From assembly GCA_012064385.1 (NCBI GenBank), contig QRDG01000402.1, forward strand, positions 697,835 through 761,834: a DNA stretch of 64,000 nt, read 5' to 3'. Both the position numbers and the translations under genes were made by a program. Position 1 is the first letter of the stretch, and each line of letters opens with the position of its first letter. The notes under the pieces are model-generated. The model was not told the origin of the DNA and searched no databases. It saw only the letters and a program-made list of their open reading frames with translations. This document shows positions 1 to 10,300 of the stretch, one piece after another. The DNA is from Puccinellia tenuiflora. Lineage: Eukaryota; Streptophyta; Magnoliopsida; Poales; Poaceae.

Positions 1-263
1 GAGAATGTGCTGAGAGTTTGGTTTCAGGTCAGCTTTCATTCGGCCCGTGAGCCTGATACTTTTGTCTAAAAAGAGAAACTTCACATGCTTATTTGTTCCC
101 AAGTTATGGAAAGTAAATCTAACATCATATTTCTTGTTTCAAAACTTGTGTGAACAGATGAGCTCGGTTGATGCAGCATTTGATCGAAGAGTATCAGAAA
201 GCTGGCTTGCTGGACACATGGCCCGATAAACAAGCTGCTAGACAGCCCGGTGTGATTCACTGA
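1..263 (+). CDS. 3' end of an unidentified gene (partial)
   Basis: The window appears to open inside an exon. Bases 1-27 read in frame to a GT donor at 28, and an acceptor AG near 174-175 allows a phase-0 join. The last exon then reads HLIEEYQKAGLLDTWPDK and continues to a TGA at 261-263. A competing acceptor at 156-157 gives another frame ending at 227-229. I prefer the first because its peptide looks like a normal hydrophilic, helical C-terminus. The protein family is not recognised. The sequence after the stop looks like a 3' UTR. The exon model is an inference. Confidence 0.3.
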
Positions 264-924
264 CGGTTTTGCCTGTGCGTCCATAGAAGCGACGCCGTGC
301 AGCTGGTGCTCCTGGACACCCTTTTGTTGGTTTATTATTTAGTTAGTGACCGGAGCTACTGCACTTGAAAGAATGTATTGAGATGGAGATTGTCAACACC
401 ATTTGTCCTCTCTTTGTAACAACATTGAAACAAATTTAGCCTAGAAACCATTTGCTCCATTTCGGCTCGATAATGAGTGTTTTCAACTCTGTAAACTCGA
501 CGATGAAATTAGCAGCATCTTTTCAGCAACCTGTAGCATATGCTGTTAGCTGCATCTTTTCAGCAACCTGTAGCATGCTGTTAGCTGCATCTTTTCACTG
601 ACTGTAGCTCGATGTGTATTCATTGGTAGTAAAGCAAACTTGGATTATGTTACTGGTTCTAATAATTTCTTCATGATACTGTCAGACTTGACCATGGCAT
701 TATCCTGGGTACTTTGATAAATCAGTCATCTAGACTCTGAGATTGCTGCTGTTATGTCCAACAGTCCAAGCCCAATTTTTCTCCTGGCACTTTGATAAAT
801 CAGGCATCTAGACTCCAGATTCCTGCTGTTGTTTGCGTAATCGTGTTTTTGAGTCTCGCATCTTTCGAGCAAATTTTTGCACCTTTAATTTGCCGAGATC
901 AATGCACAGACTTGACTTTCTGAA
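264..924 (+). other. 3' UTR and intergenic spacer with two short duplications
   Basis: No coding feature is visible. A 36-38 bp unit containing GCATCTTTTCAGCAACCTG occurs about 2.3 times at 511-597. A second pair of similar segments (TTTGATAAATCA, then CATCTAGACTC) lies at about 711-750 and 792-830. Both look like simple local duplications. Confidence 0.5.
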
Positions 925-1766
925 AAAAATAATCTTTTTTTTTAACACAGGAAATATTATTAATTAACAACAACGCACATGTACAACTGTGCATTGAAGC
1001 ACTGACGTAAGAGCAGCTAGATCTGCTTTAAGGCAAGTTGCATTGCCTGTACATAAGCATATGAATCTGAAAAGAGAATTTGGATTTTGAGTGCTAGTCT
1101 AGCTTGATGATGTGCATGAAAATTATAACTCCTGTTGATGTGGTAGATCCTGGTAGCATCAAAGGACGAAGAGGTTGTAATGTAAGCAAGTTGAGGCCGA
1201 ATGGTCCAGTGTCCTGGAGCAAGGATCAACCTGTTAGCCGCAAGGGTTGACGCCAGAGTCACGTTGTCCGTCAGCGGGGTGATCTGTTGAAGTTGAAGCA
1301 TCTCTGCCATCTTGGTTGCAAGCATGATGCCAAATGCTTCGGCCTGTATGGCTGATGTCGCTGGTGGGGAAATAGCCGAAATGCATAGGTGCTTACACTG
1401 TCGATCGCCTGGAAATTGTATGAATATGCCTAAACCTGCAACTGCCGGTCTACCTTCAGATCCTGGACTCCATGCTGCATTTGAGTAGACAAAAGGGCCT
1501 GAAAGATTAGAGATATCCATAATTGTTTTTCCTGGAGTTGGTGTGGCCTGCAGGGTGAATTGGTTTTGGTTTTCCGCATGAGTCTTCGGAACGACAGCCT
1601 TGTTACTCTCGGTTGAGACCATTGCACCATTGATCGGTGGAGGAGTTGTAACTTCTAGGCTAGTTTCCTTCAAAATCGCCTCTGCTGCCGCGTATACCTG
1701 GGAAGGTGATCTAGATTTCCTGCAAAAACGATTGTCGTTCCGAGACTTCTAAAGACACCACATAAA
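925..1766 (-). pseudogene. 5'-truncated LINE: RNase H-like C-terminus
   Basis: Minus-strand reading frame 1673-1017 (218 aa) matches the C-terminal RNase H-like (RVT_3) domain of grass LINEs. The core has a GPFVYSNAAWSPGS strand, an AEAFGIMLA helix with the usual Glu, a TDNV segment with the second Asp, and an H..ARLAL tail. The first acidic position, normally Asp before the small residues and Trp, is Asn here (SNAAW). Upstream the frame continues through SRNDNRFCRKS, usual for the end of LINE reverse transcriptase, but contains a TAG where Trp is expected. A T-run at about 938-947 is the poly(A) tail seen from the other strand. This is a dead 5'-truncated insertion; no target duplication was found. 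Confidence 0.75.
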
Positions 1767-2330
1767 AGTATACAGCGAGGCAATATTTATTTGTGGGTGA
1801 TTGGAAGTGAGGAGAGCTTTAATCATTTGTGGAACTGAAATGTTGTGTTGGGCAATGGGTTCAGTTTGATTCTGCTCAAAGTTTCTTTAGATGGGGAAAC
1901 ACAAAGGTACATTGTGGGTGGGGACCTATGTTGAGTGAATCCCAAGCAATTGAAGAACCAAAAAAAAAAGAAAAGCAAATGGAGAACAAAAGGAGATTAT
2001 GAAGAACAAAGGGGCTCAGGAGCTGGCGAGAAGGATCATCTCCATTCCTCTGGGCAGCAAGCAAGGCATCTGTGCCAAAACTGCCAAAGGAGGAAAGCGG
2101 CAAAAGGTAAGCCCAAAACCTGAAAACCACCAAGGAATCCAAATCATCTCCATGCCTCACAGAGTCACGGGCCAAGTGTTGTTACTAGCAAGCACACAAA
2201 AGCTCACTGTTTCACTTCACTTGATGCTAGTAGCTTTACAATGTCTCCTTCCTTTAACCTTTGCACCACCACCATGGCTATATGAACAACCCCGCCCCAG
2301 CTCCATTACCCATCATTGCACAAAAGAGCA
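1767..2330 (+). promoter_or_regulatory. Upstream region of the X8-domain gene
   Basis: About 560 bp separate the LINE fragment from the X8 gene start. A TATA-like CTATATGA lies at 2278-2285, roughly 45 bp before the ATG, so the 5' UTR would be short. The A-rich stretch at 1955-1980 and the rest show no recognisable gene. Confidence 0.35.
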
Positions 2331-3861
2331 ATGCAGGAAGGTAGGATGCGTTGTGTCCTCCCCGCCATCGCCGTGCTCCTCACCTTCTTTGCTGCGCAAT
2401 GCGGTATGTTCCTGGTGTTCTTCCATCTTTCTATCTTAGCATTTCTTGTGGCGTGTAGAAGGCGCACACCAACCGTGTGAGTAATCGAGTGCTGGTTGTG
2501 TGTGTTCGCCTTTCGATCTCGACGAGTTTTTGCAAATTATGAAATTTTGTGTACATTTCATTGCTCAAGCTGGGACATTCTTTGAGCTTACCACACTCTA
2601 ACGAGTAACAATAATAAGCAGGAGCAAGAGTGTTGACTACGGACGAGCTGCTGGACCAGTACTCCGAGTCCGAGTCCTCCCCGCCGCCGGGCTCCCCTGG
2701 CTGCGGCCCGCCCGTCGTCCCGACGCCGGCGTTCGCCTACCTGTCGCCTCCGCCGCCCATGCAGTTCTACTCCCCTCCGCCGCCGGAGGTCGTGCCGAGC
2801 CCGCCCGAGATCATGCCCAGCCCGCCCGAGGTCACGCCTAGCCCACCGGAGATAGAGCCATTCCCGGGGCCGCCGGAGGTCGCGCCCAGCCCGCCGGAGA
2901 TCGCGCCGTTCCCGGGGCCGCCGGAGGTCGCGCCTAGCCCGCCGGAGATCGCGCCGTTCCCGGGGCCGCCGGAGGTTGCGCCCAGCCCGCCGGAGATCGC
3001 GCCGTTCCCGGGGCCACCGGAGGTCGCGCCCAGCCCGCCGGAGATCGCGCCGCTGCCGCCGATCGTGTACCCGAGCCCGCCGGACGTCACGCCGTTCCCG
3101 CCGGAGGTTGCGCCCAGCCCACCGGAGATCGCGCCGTTCCCGGGGCCACCGGAGGTGGAGCCCAGCCCACCAGACGTCACGCCGTTCCCGGGGCCGCCGT
3201 ACGTCGCGCCCAGCCCGCCGGAGGTCACGCCGTTCCCGGGTACACCGTACGTCGCGCCCAGTCCGCCGGAGGTCACGCCGTTCCCTGGGACGCCGTACGT
3301 CGCGCCAAGCCCACCGGAGGTCGCGCCATTCCCAGGGCCACCGGAAGGAACGCCCAACCCACCGGAAATCGTGCCGAGCCCGCCGGACTACGCCCCGTAT
3401 CCGCCGCCGGAATCCTCGTCGGGGACGTCCCCAAGCCCACCAGGGGGCACCTTCCAGGCGCCTGTGGTGTTCCCGCCGTCGTCCGGGCCACCGTCGCCGT
3501 CGTCGGGGCACGGAGAGTGGTGCGTGGCGAAGCCGTCGGTGCCGGGGCCGATTGTGCAGCAGGCCATGGACTACGCGTGCGCATCCGGCGCGGACTGCAA
3601 ATCTCTCCAGACCGACGGAGCCTGCTTCAAGCCGGACACCATGACGGCGCACGCCTCCTACGCCTTCAACAGCTACTGGCAGCGCGCCAAGGCCACCGGC
3701 GCCACCTGCGACTTCGGCGGCACCGCCATGCTCATCACCAAGGATCCAAGTAAGCCACATTGGTTCTTGGACACAGTTGGAAATATTCCAGTGACCAGTT
3801 AGTGTAACAGTTTTGGTCTTCCTTTTCAGGCTATGGCAGCTGCCATTACACTGTGATGTGA
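2331..3861 (+). CDS. Secreted proline-rich protein with C-terminal X8 (CBM43) domain
   Basis: Exons are 2331-2403, 2622-3749 and 3830-3861, all with GT..AG introns; together they give 410 aa. Residues 1-24 form a signal peptide with hydrophobic core AIAVLLTFFAA, cleaved near QCG. Residues about 50-320 are proline-rich, with a repeated P-F-P-G-P-P-E-V-A-P-S-P-P-E-I-A unit of the hydroxyproline-rich type. Residues 324-410 form an X8 domain: WCVAKPS start, six cysteines (WC, AC, DC, AC, TC, SC) and FGGTAMLITKDPS near the end. X8 domains bind callose in cell walls, including around plasmodesmata. The protein stops right after the domain (CHYTVM), so it has no C-terminal GPI signal, unlike PDCB proteins. 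It is probably a secreted wall protein; the exact subfamily is uncertain. Confidence 0.85.
2849..3357 (+). repeat. 48-bp minisatellite inside the X8 gene
   Basis: About ten imperfect 48-bp units (some shortened to 24-33 bp) encode the proline-rich arm. The unit alternates a PFPGPPEV block and an APSPPEI block. GC content is very high, so long open frames also appear in other frames and on the other strand; these are by-products. Confidence 0.85.
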
Positions 3862-4331
3862 AGAACAACCTCAAACATATGCAGCAATGGCCATCAGTGG
3901 TTTTGGAAGCTGGACAACATTTTCTTCTCAAGTTCAGAGAATCAGAGGTAGTACAGATATACAGAGATACAGGTTGTTCTGAATGTGACAGTGTTGATTT
4001 TGTGTAGTCGACATCTCACTTTTTTCCATTCCTTTGACAGTTATTATTGTTTTGTATCATATTCAGAATAATATTATGTAATTTTCCATCTTAGTAATAA
4101 ATTTCATAAAGGGGACAATATTAGTTAATAAACTTCTTAGCGGTGACCACTGAAAAATATGTTCTACTGTATGATGAACAGACTAAAGAACCAGATGATC
4201 ACATTATTGAACTCACACCTGTCAAGCCTTATTCCTAAGCTGAATTCACAAGAGGTGCGATAAATCAACCGACCGGTTGTCTCCTCGACAGATATAAAAC
4301 AGATAAAACAATAGGTGCTGCCACCCCTTGC
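3862..4331. other. Convergent 3' UTRs of the X8 gene and the MOSC gene
   Basis: The two genes face each other with 470 bp between their stop codons. The AT-rich stretch 4040-4130 contains AATAAA-like motifs (for example AATAAATTTC near 4097) usable by the X8 transcript. No other gene is seen. Confidence 0.5.
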
Positions 4332-7300
4332 TCAGGCTGGAGCTTCATTAGGAGAAGGGTATGTCTGCAGAACATAAATTGGGTCGCCGACCTTGACGAT
4401 CCTCCCTTTGCCCTTTGCCGACATAGATTCCTTGCAGACTAAATTTTGCCCAAAGTACACCTACAAAACACGATAAAAATGGGAGCGAGTCAGCGACTTG
4501 TTCTACTCTTGAAGGTAGTTACACTAGAATTGGTCGAAGGGGATAATTTGTAACAACCCCAGTTTGGCACCCTAAAATATGGGCCAAATTTTCACTTTTT
4601 GTTTTGCAACACTGCATCATGGCATACATTAATTTTCTTAATTAAAATAAAGCAAGCTTGGAAAGCATTAAAAGGAAACTAACCCAATCCCTAAAATCTC
4701 CAACCTCAATGCAATTACTCAAATTGGCAAAACCAATTGTTCTTGAGTTTCCAAATTGTCCAGGAAGCTCAAGGATATTTTTCTATAATGATGGTCAAAG
4801 GAAATTTCTTGTCAAACAAAGAAATTAATTTAAGACTTCAAATTTGGGTTAATTCAAATTCTATTTGATACCAAGTTAAACTTTTCCAAAAATTAAAAAT
4901 AAAAATATGGGGTGCTTCATTGTTATAATATGAGCCTCCATAAATATTTTCATGATTTATTGAAATGTTTATGTACTCCAAATAAATGCATTTTTGAAAT
5001 TATCAAAATCGACCTAAATTAAACCCTATGAACAAATATAGTGCAAAACATTTTATTTTGCCAAAAAAAAAATTGTGGAACTTCTAGGTGTTATGGGGAG
5101 CCCACCTGAATTTTTGTGGAATTTTAGAAAATATCTAAATGCCCCAATTAAATCACTGAAGTTTGCTGTGGACCTTTTGTAAATAAAATAAAATAGGCAG
5201 GGGGTTTTGCAAAAGAATCATCCCCTTCCTCCACTGTGGCGACAGGGCCAGCGCCCATGCCGCCCTGCCGACCATGCCGCCACTACTAGGAAAAGGCTTA
5301 TAGGTAAGCCACGTATCCGTGGCGCACTGTCAGCGTGGTGCGCCATGGCTAAGTATGCGTGGCGCACCTCTTGGTGTTGCGCCACTGACACCAACTTAGC
5401 CGTGGCGTAGTTTTCTAAGAGGTGCGCCACGGCTAAGATGGGCCCTGGCCGGCCGGCCTGTGCGCACTCAGGCGTGGCGCGGCACAAACATGTGCGCCAC
5501 AGGTAGCCGCGTAGCCGTGGCGCACAGTAATAACCTGCGCCACGGGTAAGTGTAGCACCCGGCCCACAGAGGGGAAATAATTAGAGCGCATCGCTCGATC
5601 CCCAGTGGCGCCGCTCGATCCCCGATCTCCTCCTCCCTCCCTGCGCCGCCTTCGCCTCCTCCCCGGCCGCCGCCGCCTCCTCCCCGCGCCGCCTCCTCCC
5701 CGCGCCGCCTCCGCCTCCTCCCCAGCCGCCTCCGCCTCCGCCACCAGGAACCCCGCCCCTAACCCTAGATCGACGGTAGGAGCGGGTCGTCGGCGCGGCT
5801 CCGGCTGGTCAAGGCCACTCCGGACGCGTCGCTCGCCGACCGCGCGCGGGACGACCGGCACCGCCACGCCTACATCTCCGCCAGGCTTGCGTCGACGACC
5901 TCTCCTTGCCACGGTCGCCGCGCCGCGGAGATCGAGGCGACGACCTCGCCCAAGTCGTCGGCGTTCGCGATGCCGCTGACGTCGGCGCGTGTTCCGGCCG
6001 GCGGTCTCCGGGTCGTGGTCGCCCATCCCGTGCGCGTCCGACACCTGCACCTCCTGCGTCCCCTTCTCCCTCGCCAACTGCTCCTACGACTACAGGTCAG
6101 TTGCCCCGTCGTCGTCCACATCCCTCTCGCCATTGCCAAGCTCGACGATGCTGCTTGATTTGCTTCACCATTGACGTAGTAGTACGTGCTCATCAGTCGG
6201 CAGTAGATCTTGGGACACGGTGGTTCGAGGTGGCGCGGTAGTCATAGGGATGAAAACGGAGCGGAATCTTTCCGACTTTTCTGCGGAAAAACAGAAATGG
6301 AAGGGAAATATGGAAACGAAAACGGAATTTTGCAAACGGAAAATTTTATATGGAAACGGAAACAAATACGGAACAGCGTATTCCGGCGGAACTATCACGG
6401 AAACGGAATTTCCGTTTCCGGTAATACGGAACTTTCCGTTATTTTGCTACGGTTTGCAAAGCCCAATCTAACAGCCTAAAAAATCTAATGAACACATTTA
6501 GACCCAATCAAGAATATGAAAAACGGCCATGTTTGGCATCCCTTAAAAATAAGACCACGTTTAGAACGAGTGTATACTCACATCTCATCCCCTTCTACAG
6601 TCGTTCCTAATTCCCAGTTCGCCAGTTCTTCACCGCACTACGGTTAGAACAATTTCATATTGTTGTTTATAAAATTGCTTGGTTAGTTATTAGTTGATTA
6701 TATTAAGAGGTTCCTTATGTGTGATTTCATCTTATAAAATTGATAAGTTTGTTGTTTTACAGGAGTTTTTCTACATGATTCAACAGGTCTTTTGGTTCCG
6801 TAAATATCCGCTTCATGTTCCGAGTCCGTGTCGTATTCGGTCTGTATTTGTTTCCGGCAATATTTGTTTCTGTATTTGTTTCCGGGGTTTCCGTATTTGT
6901 TTCCACTTCCGTAAAAAATATGGAAACAAATGTGGCGCCACTGAGTTCCGTCCGTATCCGCTCCGTTTTCATCCCTAGCGGTAGAGACATCGTTGGTTAT
7001 GTAGTACAGTAAGTGCTGGCCTCGCGTTGGTTATGGCATGGCAGAGACACGTCGTAATCCATCCATCAGCGCGCACACATCGACCGTTCTTGGTACGGAT
7101 CAAAGACACTCAGCTGCTCCATCGATCGATTCCTAGCTAGGATCCCAACTAGCTCCTCGTCAGCACTAGCTAGGCAATGTAATGGTAGTAAAAAAATATA
7201 ATCATCTCATTTTGACCGAGATCGATCGACGCTATAGGCGGCGCTCGGTGAAGCTAGTTGATTCAGTGGCTATAGTTGGGAGTGTGAGGGTACTTGCTGT

Positions 7301-10300
7301 GTAATTTCTCTGTTCTGGTTGTATTATGTTTTAGTACACTGATTGTTCCGGTCAATGACACTAGTTAGGCTTACTAGGTGAGTTGCTGGCTTTAATGGCC
7401 CTAATGGTTATGGCTTTAGCTAATTGCTCTGGTTGAGTAGGTACACTAGATGTATATGGTCCGTGGCTGCTACTTGCTGGTATTCTCTTACATTATATGT
7501 GCTATTTTCTTTCCTAACCACCGGACTGAATTCTGTGCTTGTTTGGAACTTATTTTCTTCGAAAGCCGATTATATTGTGGCACTATGTGGTAATCCTGAA
7601 GGTTTGCAGAGCCTTGTGATATGCACAAGTACAAGTCCTGTGCATCCTACTTGGCTCTGCCGATCCTTCAGGGCTACTAATAATTGTGTGTCCGCCCTAA
7701 ATATGAGGTGCAAAATCTAAGTCATTTTTATTTTGTTTTGTCTGTTTATTCGAAAGCCGATGATTAAAATGTTGTGACACTAGGTTGTAGGCCTGCAGGT
7801 CTTGTGAACCTTGTGATATGCACAAGTACCAAGTCTTGTGCATCATACTTGGCTCACAAGATCCTGCAGGTCTACTTGTGTGTCCGACCTAAGTATGAGG
7901 CGCAAAATCTAAGTCATTTTTATTTTGTTTTGTTTTTTTCTTCTAAGCCGATGATTAAAATGTTGTGACACTAGGCATTTTAGCCTCCCTGCAGCGAACG
8001 GCACACAACGAGCGTCTACCTTTGTCATCGAACCCAATGGCTGGATTTAACCTACCTGCTGGCATGTTCCCTGGTATTATTGTGTTTGTCTTTGTTCACC
8101 GGCCAGCCATTGGATCCACCTCCTGTAGGTCGGTGAATAAAGAAAATATAACGATGCTGTTGGAAACACAAGCCCTCAGGTAGGTTGAATCCAGCCACTG
8201 GATTTGGGTGACACAATAATGAATTGCCGAGGATTCTGCAGGTCTACTTGTGTGTCCGACCTAAGTATGAGGTGCAAATCTAAGTCATTTTTATTTTGTT
8301 TTGTTTTTTTCTTCTAAGCCGATGATTAAAATGTTGTGACACTGTATGATTCAGGGAGGAGCTAGTGAACCTTGTGATATGCACAAATAAACATTTTGTG
8401 CATCCTACTTGGTTCACTTGCTCCGTCTCTGAAATGTGTGTCCAATTTAAATATGTATGAGGCACAAATCCGAAATCATTTTGTTTTTTCTCTCTTTCTG
8501 AATGCCGATGATTAAAATGTTGTGTCACACTATGTGATTCAGGGAGGTGCTAGCGGACCTTGTGATATGCGCAAATAAACATCTTGTGCATACTCTTACT
8601 TGGTCCGCTTGCCCCGTTCCTGATCAATGTGTGTCTAATCTAATTATGAGGCATAAACTCAAATCATTTTGTTTCTTCTCTATGAATTGACAAAGCCGAT
8701 GATTTAAACTATGCCATGGTAAAGGCAAGTAGAGTGTCTACAATGCCTTGTAGTATATACAATTGGAGTGTTTGTATTAATACATGGTCTTGTACACACT
8801 CTTTTTGCCTTGTTTTGCACGGCAATGATATATGAGACTTTACATTGTTAACTTCTTGTATTTCGTAAATTTTAATATTACGTTTGTAACGAAATTTTGA
8901 CTTAGGCGTTTTTTGATCAAGGCATGTTCTACTACGACGGCGCTCCACTCGATAATGCGGAGGTGGAACGGCGCATAACGGCACAAGGCGACATCCGGCC
9001 CTTCACGACGAAAGACAGCATCCGCCCCTTCCCGGCCCCGAAGACCATCGACGTCTAGCTTATCTTTCATTATGTTGTCTAGCTGTGTATAGCTTATGTT
9101 CAAACAATCGATGAAATTTGTGTTTGTAATGTGATGATCTAACTTGCTACTCGATTCTGATGGAGACACATGTGTGATGTATATAATTTTGTCTACTTAT
9201 ATCTATGGCCAGTTATAATGCATGTGATCTATGTATTTTATTTTGCAAAATGTATTATAGAATATATGTCTATAAATACCTGTATTAGCATCTATATAAA
9301 TACACAGTATATAAAAAATACAGAAAATACCTTAGCCGTGGCGCACCTGTCAGTGTAGCCGTGGCGCACCTTACCCGTGGCGCATAATGGTCTGTGCGCC
9401 ACGGGTATATTTCATTAGCCATGGCGCACACCCAAGCCTGCGCCACGGGTAAGTGTGGTTACCCGCGGCGTGGCAATCCGTGGCGCAGGCCCCTGCGCCA
9501 CGGGTAAGCCATTTTGGTGCGCCACGGGTAAGCTTTTCCCTAGTAGTGCGCCATGCCCCCCTGCCTGTGCCGCGCGCGGATAAGGAGGGCACCGCGCCCT
9601 CACCTGCCCTCCCCTCGCTCACCTGCCCCCTCACCCTCTCGGCCTGGAGCCCTAACCGTAGCTCGAGGAGGCCGTCAATTAGCCGCTGCCTCCGCCGCCC
9701 GAGATCAAGCAGAGCAGTCCGGGAGCTCCCCCTCGCTGTGCTGCTCCTCCCTGCCGAAGGAATCGACACGGGGTAGCCGAACTCGACGCCCTCGTCCTCG
9801 CCTCCCTCTGCTCCGGTCGTGGCATGCCGAGCATGTGCTCGTCACCGTTCGCCCTCCCCAGCCTCCGCCGACCACTCCAACACACTCAGGGTGAGCTCGC
9901 GGTGCTCCCCGTCCTCCTTGTGCTCTCCCGCTCCCTCTCGTTCGTCCTAGCGCCGAAAGCCGACGACGGCCGCCGCCTGTCGCCGTCCGGCCCGTCGCTC
10001 CGGTGACCACCACCTGTCGGCGCCGCCCGTTTCTAGCACGCCGGACTGCGGCGCGTCCGTTGCGCCCCACAGCTCGAACCCTAGCCCCGCCGTCGTCGCC
10101 TCCGTGCGCCACCGTGCCGTGGTCGCCGCGTCGGCCACGCCGGTCAAGGCATTGACCAGCCGCACGAGTCCGCTAGCCCGGCCTGGGCTCGGTCTGGGCC
10201 GGCCAAAAGGCCGGACCCCTCGGGTGGTTGCTCGGCCTCACACCCCAACCTGGGCCGGCCACTAGGCCGGTTGCTTCGGGTCGCCCCCCGGCCTTGGGCC

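Larger units (their letters stand above)
7595..8823 (+). repeat. Series of diverged tandem units, each folding into a hairpin
   Basis: Units of about 200 bp repeat with spacer segments GCCGATGATTAAAATGTTGT and GTGTGTCCGACCTAAGTATG between hairpins. Hairpins are centred at 7633 (A), 7831 (B), 8115 (C, disrupted), 8391 (D), 8581 (E) and 8768 (F). In A, B, D and E the upper stem keeps CCTTGTGATATGCRCAA on the 5' arm. The 3' arm keeps TTGTGCATCCTACTTGG, with small changes in B and E. Lower stems differ between units but stay paired. F is a more distant relative (GCCTTGTAGTATATACAA). Spacing, stem length of about 33-50 bp and short loops resemble plant miRNA precursor clusters. No small-RNA data are available, so function is inference. 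Confidence 0.7.
5281..9548. mobile_element. Non-autonomous CACTA transposon carrying captured exon and hairpin series
   Basis: The ends are CACTACTAGGAAAAGGC (5281) and, inverted, CACTACTAGGGAAAAGC (ending 9548), with 3-bp duplications CGC at 5278-5280 and 9549-9551. Subterminal regions (5295-5560 and 9330-9540) hold about eight copies each of a CCGTGGCGCAC motif in both orientations, the expected binding-site clusters for CACTA proteins. No transposase is encoded. In order the interior holds a captured aspartic-protease exon (5806-6095), a Ds-like insertion, an AT-rich intron-like stretch (6990-7560), a series of hairpins (7595-8823) and a possible terminal exon (8908-9058). The element at 47086 shares ends and motifs, so both belong to one family. 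Confidence 0.92.

Noticed and set aside
2588..3931. 447-codon open frame on the minus strand across the X8 gene (and a Gly-rich 196-codon frame)
   Set aside because: Produced by the 48-bp GC-rich repeat; the plus-strand gene has signal peptide, splice sites and X8 cysteines.
5281..5580. Regular CGTGGCGCAC repeats looked like a CRISPR-style array
   Set aside because: Irregular spacing, both orientations, plant DNA; these are CACTA subterminal motifs.
5605..5979. Ala/Arg/Pro-rich frames near the protease fragment
   Set aside because: Out of frame with the recognisable protease peptide; GC-rich artefact.
7595..8823. Naming the hairpins as a known miRNA family
   Set aside because: I do not recognise the core as any catalogued miRNA, and no expression data are at hand.
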